DNA of 5,599 bases from Luminiphilus sp. Lineage in GTDB: Bacteria; Pseudomonadota; Gammaproteobacteria; Pseudomonadales; Halieaceae. The position numbers were made by a program, and so were the translations under genes. The DNA lies in NCBI GenBank assembly GCA_029251065.1, contig JAQXEB010000114.1:1-5599 (forward strand), read 5' to 3'. The first letter of the stretch is position 1. Each line of letters starts with the position of its first letter. The notes under the pieces were generated by a model. That model did not search any database. It had not been told where the DNA came from and was given only the letters and a program-made list of their open reading frames with translations. Below are positions 1-5,599 of the stretch, in pieces.

Positions 1-156
1 CAGGAACAAATTTTCGGTGCTAGTGTTTATGAAGGGCATTTAAACATAGTTGAAAACTGGCTGGTCAGCGGTTTTGAGTCTGATCTATTTAGAGATCCTA
101 ATAGTCTTCTTGATGATACCGTTGATCAAGCTGCAGATATCCGGGAGGAATCTTAG
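1..156 (+). CDS. cvpA: C-terminal end of a probable CvpA-family membrane protein (partial)
   Basis: An open frame enters from the left edge and ends at TAG 154-156, giving the last 51 residues of a protein whose start is outside the window. The visible tail is soluble and acidic (ending in REES) with a short amphipathic stretch around VENWL, and has no membrane segment. CvpA proteins are small inner-membrane proteins needed for colicin V production in E. coli, with four hydrophobic segments followed by a short cytoplasmic tail containing an aromatic/leucine-rich stretch, which this resembles only loosely. The assignment therefore rests mainly on position: cvpA lies directly before purF in E. 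coli and Pseudomonas, and here the stop is 2 bases before the purF ATG. The purF ribosome binding site lies inside this gene, so the two are probably co-transcribed and translationally coupled. That the gene is real is near certain; that it is cvpA is an inference. Confidence 0.6.
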   Translation, partial: QEQIFGASVYEGHLNIVENWLVSGFESDLFRDPNSLLDDTVDQAADIREES

Positions 157-158
157 GA

Positions 159-1661
159 ATGTGTGGTGTTGTCGGTATTTCTTCGCAGCACGAAGTGGCA
201 GCTGATATTTACGATGCGTTAACTATGCTCCAGCATCGAGGACAGGATGCAGCGGGTATCATGACCTGCCACAACGGCCAGTTCTTGCAGCGTAAGGGCG
301 AAGGTCTCGTGAAAGATGTGTTTCAGGCAAAACACATGGAGCAGTTGGGGGGGAACTTCGGCCTTGGCCATACCCGCTACCCGACCCAAGGCAGCTCAGG
401 GTCGGCACTGGCACAGCCGTTTTATGTTAATTCACCTTATGGCATTGCGCTCGCTCATAACGGTAATTTAACGAACTCCTCGACCTTGTCCGCGGAGCTC
501 TATCAGACGGATTTGAGACACCTCAATACCGACAGTGATTCTGAGGTGCTGTTGAACGTATTCGCACACGAATTACAGCGTCAGGGTAAACTTACGCCCA
601 CCTCGAATGATGTTTTTAAAGCCGTTGCCACATTGCATAAACGTTGCGAAGGGGGCTACGCAGCCATCGCGATGATCGCAAATGTGGGATTGGTCGCATT
701 CAGAGACCCCAACGGCATTCGCCCACTCGTGGTGGGTGTAAGGACGGTGGATGATCGCAAAAGCTATATGATTGCGTCTGAGAGCGTCGCGTTGGATGTG
801 TTGGGGTATCGGCTCATCGGTGACGTGGATCCGGGCGAGGCGCTCTTTATCGACGCTGCCGGTGAGCTCTACCGCAAGCAGTGCGCAGATTCACCCAAGT
901 TAAGGCCCTGTATTTTTGAGCATGTTTACTTTGCTCGGCCTGACTCATTAATGGACGGGATTTCCGTCTACAAAACGAGAATGCGACAGGGCGAACGGCT
1001 GGCGCGTAAGATTATGCGGGAGCGTCCCGACCATGATGTCGACGTTGTGATTCCCATTCCGGATACCAGTCGTGTTGCAGGACAAGCACTCGCACACGAG
1101 TTGGGCGTCAAGTTTCGCGAAGGGTTTATGAAGAATCGCTACATTGGGCGAACATTCATCATGCCAGGGCAAACACAGCGGAGGAAATCGGTAAGGCAAA
1201 AGCTCAATCCAGTGCCGCTTGAGTTTGAGGGTAAGACCGTGTTGTTGGTAGACGATTCAATTGTTCGCGGGACCACCTGCCAGCAAATTATTCAGATGGC
1301 GCGTGATTCCGGCGCTAAGCGGGTCTACTTTGCGTCGGCCGCACCGCCTGTGCGATACCCCAATGTATACGGAATCGACATGCCGTCAGCTGAAGAACTG
1401 GTGGCGCACGGCAGAACGATTGACGAGGTGTCGGCGCACATTGGAGCTGACTGGCTGATCTATCAAGAGATTGACGATTTAATTGAATGTTCTAGGGAGG
1501 GTAATTCCCTAGTTGATGGATTTGAGCTTTCAGTATTCGACGGCCAATATCAGGCAGGTGTCATTGATGACGCGTACCTTTCTGGACTCAGCGATGCGCG
1601 CTCTGAAGAGTCGGTTGATCGGGCGGAGGGAGCCTTAGTCGGGCTCCACAATCGGAGCTAG
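159..1661 (+). CDS. purF: Amidophosphoribosyltransferase (glutamine PRPP amidotransferase)
   Basis: This cytoplasmic enzyme makes 5-phosphoribosylamine from PRPP and glutamine, the committed first step of de novo purine synthesis. The 500-residue product matches the usual length (E. coli about 505). The N-terminal class II glutaminase domain (about residues 2-235) opens MCGVVGI. Cys2 directly follows the initiator Met, so it becomes the N-terminal nucleophile after Met removal, as in E. coli; there is no propeptide like that of Bacillus PurF. Other glutaminase residues seen are Arg73 in HTRYPT, Asn101-Gly102 in AHNGNLTN and Asp127 in TDSDSE. The C-terminal phosphoribosyltransferase domain carries the PRPP loop VLLVDDSIVRGTT at residues 361-373 and the channel/flexible-loop region KNRYIGRTFIMPGQ at 326-338. 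ATG 159 is chosen because of the obligatory Met-Cys start and the strong GGGAGGA at 143-149. No PurR-like operator is seen in bases 1-158; any such site would lie upstream of the operon. Confidence 0.98.
   Translation: MCGVVGISSQHEVAADIYDALTMLQHRGQDAAGIMTCHNGQFLQRKGEGLVKDVFQAKHMEQLGGNFGLGHTRYPTQGSSGSALAQPFYVNSPYGIALAHNGNLTNSSTLSAELYQTDLRHLNTDSDSEVLLNVFAHELQRQGKLTPTSNDVFKAVATLHKRCEGGYAAIAMIANVGLVAFRDPNGIRPLVVGVRTVDDRKSYMIASESVALDVLGYRLIGDVDPGEALFIDAAGELYRKQCADSPKLRPCIFEHVYFARPDSLMDGISVYKTRMRQGERLARKIMRERPDHDVDVVIPIPDTSRVAGQALAHELGVKFREGFMKNRYIGRTFIMPGQTQRRKSVRQKLNPVPLEFEGKTVLLVDDSIVRGTTCQQIIQMARDSGAKRVYFASAAPPVRYPNVYGIDMPSAEELVAHGRTIDEVSAHIGADWLIYQEIDDLIECSREGNSLVDGFELSVFDGQYQAGVIDDAYLSGLSDARSEESVDRAEGALVGLHNRS
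1629..1659 (+). promoter_or_regulatory. Two competing hairpins covering the metZ ribosome binding site
   Basis: Three short complementary segments lie at the end of purF: A, GGAGCC at 1629-1634; B, GGCTCC at 1642-1647; C, GGAGC at 1654-1658. B pairs perfectly with A (6 bp, 7-nt loop) or with C (5 bp plus a G-U pair at 1642/1659, 6-nt loop), but not with both. C includes GGAG, the best Shine-Dalgarno match for metZ, 9 bases before its GTG. The pairing is read directly from the sequence. That it modulates translation is inference: a ribosome finishing purF would melt both stems, making metZ translation depend on purF translation. The stems are short and could be chance within coding sequence. 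Confidence 0.3.
1654..1657 (+). promoter_or_regulatory. Ribosome binding site of metZ (GGAG), inside the purF end
   Basis: GGAG lies 9 bases before the GTG at 1667, inside the last codons of purF and 1 base before its stop codon at 1659-1661. It supports the GTG start of metZ and implies that the purF-terminating ribosome occupies or frees this site. It can also be base-paired by upstream GCTCC at 1643-1647. Confidence 0.7.
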
Positions 1662-1666
1662 GCGTT

Positions 1667-2863
1667 GTGACTAAAGATTGGCTGCAAGACGCGAGTTTTG
1701 CGACGCTTGCTATTCGGGAAGGGCTTTCGACAGGTTCTGAGCAAGAGCACTCTGACCCCATTTACGCGACGTCGAGTTTTATTTTCGACTCTGCCGAACA
1801 GGCGGCAGCGACGTTCTCTGGTGAGCGAGAAGGCAATACTTATTCGCGCTTTTCAAATCCGACGGTCTCGGTGTTTGAGAAACGACTGGCTGCAATGGAG
1901 TCGGGCGAGGAGGGTGTGGCCACCAGTTCAGGAATGAGCGCAATCCTGACCTTGTGCCTGACGGTTTTACGCTCCGGCGATCACGTGGTGTGCTCTAAAA
2001 ATGTATTTGGAAGCACCGTCAGTCTTTTTAACAATATACTGACAAAACTCGATATTCAGGTGAGCTTTGTCGCGCTTCGAGATCTGCGAGAGTGGAGAGA
2101 CGCGGTTCGTCCCAACACGAAGCTTTTTTTTTGTGAAACACCCTCGAATCCGCTGTGTGAAGTGGGTGATATTCGACAGATTGCTGGGATTGCGCACAGT
2201 GCCGACGCGTTACTTGCGGTGGATAATTGTTTCTGCACGCCGGCACTTCAGCGGCCTCTAGAGCTTGGCGCTGATGTAGTCATGCACTCGGCGACAAAAT
2301 ACCTCGACGGGCAAGGTCGCGTCCTGGGCGGTGCGCTGGTCGGCTCAGCAGACTTAATGACTCAGGTGCGCGCGTTTGTCCGTGTTTGTGGTCCATCAAT
2401 GAGCCCATTTAATGCCTGGGTGTTCAGTAAAGGACTGGAAACCTTGCATTTACGCATGCAAGCGCACAGTGAGCGAGCCTTAATGCTGGCGCAGTGGCTT
2501 GAGAATCATACTGCGGTAAAGACGGTGAATTATTGCGGCTTGGTGTCCCATCCGGACCACTTACTTGCAGCCTCTCAACAGTCGGCTTTCGGGGGCGTCG
2601 TCTCCTTTCAAGTCAACGGTGACCGCAAGCAGGCGTGGGAATTTATAAACGGCGTGCGTCTGATGTCACTGACCGCCAATCTGGGCGATGTTAAAACGAC
2701 AGTCTGCCATCCCGCATCGACTACGCACGGTCGACTATCGGACGAACAGAAACGGGATGCAGGCATCACCGACCCGCTCATTCGCATTGCGGTGGGTCTT
2801 GAGGATATTACTGACATCAAGCGCGATTGTGAGCGCGGCTTTGATGCGATTAAGCCAATGTAA
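1667..2863 (+). CDS. metZ: O-succinylhomoserine sulfhydrylase (MetZ), PLP-dependent
   Basis: MetZ is a cytoplasmic Cys/Met-metabolism PLP enzyme that joins O-succinylhomoserine with sulfide to give homocysteine directly, bypassing cystathionine. The 398 residues match the family length (Pseudomonas about 403). Seen are the YSRFSNPTV phosphate-binding/active-site region (59-67), the SSGMSAI cofactor loop (87-93), AVDNCFCTPALQ (184-195) with the PLP-ring Asp186, and the Schiff-base lysine Lys211 in HSATKYLDGQGR. The DGQGR after this lysine and the C-terminal SLTANLGDVKTTVCHPA and TTHGRLS stretches are typical of MetZ. Cystathionine gamma-synthase (MetB) is the main alternative, but overall similarity and the purF-metZ gene order favour MetZ. 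The start is GTG, giving MTKDWLQD, with GGAG 9 bases before it. It begins 5 bases after the purF stop, so it is co-transcribed and probably translationally coupled. No later ATG fits the conserved N-terminus (FATLAIREG at 11-19). Confidence 0.95.
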   Translation: MTKDWLQDASFATLAIREGLSTGSEQEHSDPIYATSSFIFDSAEQAAATFSGEREGNTYSRFSNPTVSVFEKRLAAMESGEEGVATSSGMSAILTLCLTVLRSGDHVVCSKNVFGSTVSLFNNILTKLDIQVSFVALRDLREWRDAVRPNTKLFFCETPSNPLCEVGDIRQIAGIAHSADALLAVDNCFCTPALQRPLELGADVVMHSATKYLDGQGRVLGGALVGSADLMTQVRAFVRVCGPSMSPFNAWVFSKGLETLHLRMQAHSERALMLAQWLENHTAVKTVNYCGLVSHPDHLLAASQQSAFGGVVSFQVNGDRKQAWEFINGVRLMSLTANLGDVKTTVCHPASTTHGRLSDEQKRDAGITDPLIRIAVGLEDITDIKRDCERGFDAIKPM

Positions 2864-2889
2864 AACGGCTATTGCTAATTCTTAGCGAC

Positions 2890-2928
2890 ACACCGCAGCA
2901 CCACTAGAAGCGGTGCTGCGGTGTTTTT
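2890..2928 (+). terminator. Intrinsic terminator after metZ, shared with convergent acnB
   Basis: A perfect 13-bp stem (2890-2902 with 2912-2924; ACACCGCAGCACC on the left arm) with a 9-nt loop is followed by a run of five T (2924-2928). It starts 26 bases after the metZ stop, as expected for a Rho-independent terminator. A small GCTAA/TTAGC hairpin (2874-2878 with 2882-2886) precedes it. The stem also forms in the acnB transcript, starting about 14 bases after the acnB stop, but there the following bases (TGTCGCTAAG) are not U-rich. The hairpin is therefore a good terminator rightward and a poor one leftward; it may still protect the acnB mRNA 3' end. Confidence 0.9.
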
Positions 2929-2938
2929 AGGCTGCAAA

Positions 2939-5551
2939 CTAAGCCACTTCCTCGATGAGTGCAGCGGCAATCCGTTGGCCGTCCTCAGCCAGTGCCTGAA
3001 AGCTCTGTATCTCGTTGAAGTTCATGTACCGATAGATCTCAGCTGACATGGAATTAAGCTTTTCAGCGAAGCCAAGGTACTCTTCCACCGAGGGTAGACG
3101 ACCTAAAATGGCGCCCACGGCTGCAAGCTCAGCGGACGTGAGATACACGTTAGAGCCCTCTCCTAAACGGTTCGGAAAGTTTCTCGTCGAGGTTGAAAGT
3201 ACCGTCGACTTTGGCGCAACCCGCGCCTGATTCCCCATGCACAGCGAGCAGCCTGGCATTTCAGTACGTGCGCCGGAACGTCCAAAGATTGCGTAGTAGC
3301 CTTCCTCCATGAGCTGGTATTCGTCCATGCGGGTCGGTGGGCAAATCCACATGCGCGCCGCCACACTTCCCGTGTGCTGGTCGAGCAACTTGCCAGTGGC
3401 ACGGAAGTGGCCAATGTTTGTCATGCAACTGCCGATGAACACTTCGTCGACCTGATCGCCGGCAACTTGACTGAGAAGACGTGCATCATCTGGATCATTG
3501 GGCGCGCAGACCACCGGCTCGTTGACCTGAGCGAGATCAATTTCGATGACGGCCGCGTACTCCGCATCCGCGTCGGCTTGAAGCAGGTCGGGGTTTTCGA
3601 TCCACGTTTCCATATTGCGCACGCGACGCTCCAATGTTCGAGGGTCACCATAGCCCTCAGCGATCATTGCGCGCAGGAGAACTATGTTTGACTTCAAGTA
3701 ACTGCCAATTGTGTCCTCTGATAATTTAATGGTGCATCCAGCAGCTGAACGCTCAGCGGAGGCGTCTGAGAGTTCAAACGCTTGCTCGACAGTCAGATTT
3801 TCAAGGCCTTCAATCTCAAGAATACGGCCTGAGAAAATATTCTTTTTACCTTTTTTCTCGACCGTCAGTAGCCCTTCCTGAATGGCGTAGTAGGGAATGG
3901 CGTGCACGAGGTCTCGCAGTGTTATGCCCGGTTGCATTTCACCTTTAAATCGGACTAACACAGACTCGGGCATGTCGAGTGGCATGACGCCTGTTGCGGC
4001 GGCAAATGCGACGAGTCCAGAGCCTGCGGGAAATGAAATGCCCAGCGGAAACCGCGTATGCGAGTCGCCCCCCGTACCGACAGTATCCGGCAATAACATT
4101 CGGTTAAGCCAGCTATGGATAATACCGTCGCCGGGGCGCAGTGAGACACCTCCGCGATTGCGAATAAAGTCGGGTAAGGAGTGTTGCGTCTCAATGTCGA
4201 CGGGTTTTGGGTAGGCCGCGGTGTGGCAAAAGGACTGCATGGTGAGGTCCGCAGAGAACCCGAGACAGGCCAGATCCTGCAGTTCATCGCGAGTCATGGG
4301 CCCCGTGGTGTCTTGAGAGCCAACGGTTGTCATTTTAGGCTCGCAGTAGGTTCCCGGGCGCATACCCGTAACGCCGCAGGCGCGGCCAACCATTTTCTGC
4401 GCCAGCGTAAAGCCTGCGTCAGTATCGGCTGGCATTTCTGGTGTTCGGAAAATTGTGCTCTCCCCAAGTCCCAGTGCTTCTCTTGCCTTCGCTGTTAAGC
4501 CGCGGCCAATGATCAGGTTTATTCTGCCACCCGCACGTACTTCATCGAGCAAGACGTCCGAGCGCAGCTCAAACTCTGAAATCACATCGCCGGCAGCATT
4601 TAGTACTTGTCCGTCATAGACTCTAATGTCGATGATGTCTCCCATCGCCATTTTCTCGACGGGTGCCTCAAAGACGAGCGCCCCCGCGTCTTCCATAGTG
4701 TTGTAGAAAATAGGCGCGATCTTTCCACCGATGCAGACACCACCCATTTGCTTGTTGGGTACCCCTGTAACGGGCTGTCCAAAATACCAGAGCACGCTAT
4801 TTGCAGCTGACTTGCGTGAAGACCCGGTGCCGACGACATCGCCGACAAACGCTACCGGCAATCCGCTCGCTCTTACAACGTCGATTTGAGCCATGGGGCC
4901 CACGCCGCCGTGTTCCTCTGGTTCCAGACCGTCACGTGTCATCTTGTACATCGCACGAGCATGCAGTGGAATATCGGGGCGAGACCACGCATCCGGAGCA
5001 GGAGAAAGATCGTCCGTATTTGTCTCCCCAGTCACTTTGAACACGGCCATCTTGAGCGATTCGGGCAGCGTTTCGCGGCGGGTAAACCACTCCGCATCTG
5101 CCCAAGACTGCATGACTTCTTGCGCGTGGTTATTGCCGTCTTTGGCGAGGCTGGCAACGTCATGGAACGCATCAAACATCAGCAGTGTGTGCTTGAGCTC
5201 TGTGGCCGCTAGCGCTGCGAGCTCGCTATCGTTTAACAGGGTCACCAATGTCTCAATGTTGTAGCCGCCGTGCATATCACCAAGTAAGTCAATCGCGTTC
5301 GCTTTATCGATAATCGGACAGTTGACTTTGCCTAAAGCAATGTCGGATAGGAAAGCGGCCTTCACGTAGGCGGCCTCATCCACGCCGGGCGGTACGCGAC
5401 TAGAGATTAGGTCCAGTAAATAAGACTCTTCGCCACTTGGAGGCGCTTTAAGCAGTTCGACAAGGTCAGCAACTTGCTGCGCTGACAATGGCTTCGGTGG
5501 AATATTAATAGCTTCACGGTCGGCTACGTGATTTCGATAAGCTTCAAGCAC
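2939..5551 (-). CDS. acnB: Aconitate hydratase B / 2-methylisocitrate dehydratase (AcnB)
   Basis: AcnB is the main TCA-cycle aconitase of many gammaproteobacteria. It interconverts citrate and isocitrate through cis-aconitate in the cytoplasm with a [4Fe-4S] cluster, and can also act on 2-methylisocitrate intermediates. The 870 residues compare with about 865 in E. coli and align with it from the first residue. Order: N-terminal HEAT-like domain (about 1-160, unique to the AcnB type), swivel domain 4 (about 167-385) with substrate-binding GTGSSRKSA at 241-249 and IIGRGLTAKAREALG at 347-361, then the catalytic domains 1-3. Cluster ligands are Cys709 (GSCMTN) and Cys768/Cys771 (PGCSLCMGN). QDTTGPMTRDEL (413-424), FCHTAAYPKP (441-450) and GGDSHTR (494-500) are active-site regions. 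The start is GTG at 5551-5549, chosen because MLEAYRNHVADR matches the family N-terminus and a good AAGAGGA lies 7 bases before it. It is a single-gene unit converging on metZ. In E. coli AcnB is also an mRNA-binding apo-protein; whether that holds here is unknown. Confidence 0.98.
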   Translation of the reverse strand: MLEAYRNHVADREAINIPPKPLSAQQVADLVELLKAPPSGEESYLLDLISSRVPPGVDEAAYVKAAFLSDIALGKVNCPIIDKANAIDLLGDMHGGYNIETLVTLLNDSELAALAATELKHTLLMFDAFHDVASLAKDGNNHAQEVMQSWADAEWFTRRETLPESLKMAVFKVTGETNTDDLSPAPDAWSRPDIPLHARAMYKMTRDGLEPEEHGGVGPMAQIDVVRASGLPVAFVGDVVGTGSSRKSAANSVLWYFGQPVTGVPNKQMGGVCIGGKIAPIFYNTMEDAGALVFEAPVEKMAMGDIIDIRVYDGQVLNAAGDVISEFELRSDVLLDEVRAGGRINLIIGRGLTAKAREALGLGESTIFRTPEMPADTDAGFTLAQKMVGRACGVTGMRPGTYCEPKMTTVGSQDTTGPMTRDELQDLACLGFSADLTMQSFCHTAAYPKPVDIETQHSLPDFIRNRGGVSLRPGDGIIHSWLNRMLLPDTVGTGGDSHTRFPLGISFPAGSGLVAFAAATGVMPLDMPESVLVRFKGEMQPGITLRDLVHAIPYYAIQEGLLTVEKKGKKNIFSGRILEIEGLENLTVEQAFELSDASAERSAAGCTIKLSEDTIGSYLKSNIVLLRAMIAEGYGDPRTLERRVRNMETWIENPDLLQADADAEYAAVIEIDLAQVNEPVVCAPNDPDDARLLSQVAGDQVDEVFIGSCMTNIGHFRATGKLLDQHTGSVAARMWICPPTRMDEYQLMEEGYYAIFGRSGARTEMPGCSLCMGNQARVAPKSTVLSTSTRNFPNRLGEGSNVYLTSAELAAVGAILGRLPSVEEYLGFAEKLNSMSAEIYRYMNFNEIQSFQALAEDGQRIAAALIEEVA

Positions 5552-5558
5552 AGAATTT

Positions 5559-5565
5559 TCCTCTT
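5559..5565 (-). promoter_or_regulatory. Ribosome binding site of acnB
   Basis: On the minus strand AAGAGGA stands 7 bases before the GTG start codon of acnB and decides that non-ATG start. The remaining bases to the right edge (5566-5599) show no convincing -10/-35 promoter, so the promoter probably lies beyond the window. Confidence 0.8.
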
Positions 5566-5599
5566 CCCCAGAATGTGTGACGGCGTCGGCTCGGTGTTT

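Noticed and set aside
1..158. PurR-type operator before purF
   Set aside because: No palindrome resembling the ACGCAAACGTTTGCGT consensus is present, and this stretch is coding sequence of the upstream gene.
1967..2246. Overlapping minus-strand open frames opposite metZ
   Set aside because: Three different frames are open over the same stretch with low-complexity products; metZ itself explains the conservation of this region.
3839..3862. A-rich runs in acnB (coding KKGKKN) as a possible programmed frameshift site
   Set aside because: The in-frame codons are AAA AAA G, not the X XXY YYZ phasing of known slippery heptamers; the same residues occur in E. coli AcnB, and the reading frame continues normally to full length.
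3374..5264. Several open frames of about 60-125 codons on the plus strand opposite acnB (for example 3374-3691, 3897-4214, 4181-4498, 4893-5264)
   Set aside because: They lie antisense to a fully conserved aconitase gene, have no recognisable protein features or consistent ribosome binding sites, and are the expected by-product of codon bias on the opposite strand.
5566..5599. Possible acnB promoter at the right edge
   Set aside because: No convincing -10 or -35 element can be read on the minus strand in these few bases; the promoter is probably outside the window.

Overview
This 5.6 kb window is a piece of an ordinary housekeeping chromosome, most likely from a gammaproteobacterium. The protein sequences closely resemble those of Escherichia coli and Pseudomonas as I remember them. 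The gene order, a probable cvpA end followed by purF and metZ on one strand, is the arrangement I know from pseudomonads and related marine gammaproteobacteria. The genus cannot be read from the window. Base composition looks moderate and even across the genes, and I see no sign of recent transfer.

Layout: bases 1-156 hold the last 51 codons of an upstream gene, probably cvpA. purF (amidophosphoribosyltransferase, first step of purine synthesis) follows 2 bases later, at 159-1661. metZ (O-succinylhomoserine sulfhydrylase, methionine/homocysteine synthesis) starts with GTG only 5 bases after purF, at 1667-2863. The three genes look like one co-transcribed unit whose promoter lies left of the window. 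A strong 13-bp hairpin followed by five T (2890-2928) ends the unit. On the opposite strand acnB (aconitase B, TCA cycle) runs from 5551 to 2939, converging on metZ, with its stop 11 bases from the T run of that hairpin. Its promoter lies mostly or wholly beyond the right edge.

How the genes relate: purF and metZ serve different biosynthetic routes (purines and sulfur amino acids) but share a transcript. acnB belongs to central carbon metabolism and is a neighbour, not a partner. All three complete proteins are full length with their catalytic motifs intact.

I found no mobile element, CRISPR array, RNA gene or undescribed system. The most notable feature is a pair of mutually exclusive small hairpins at the purF-metZ junction, one of which would cover the metZ ribosome binding site. 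The convergent terminator also looks asymmetric, being well built for metZ and poorly built for acnB. Both are modest, inferential observations.
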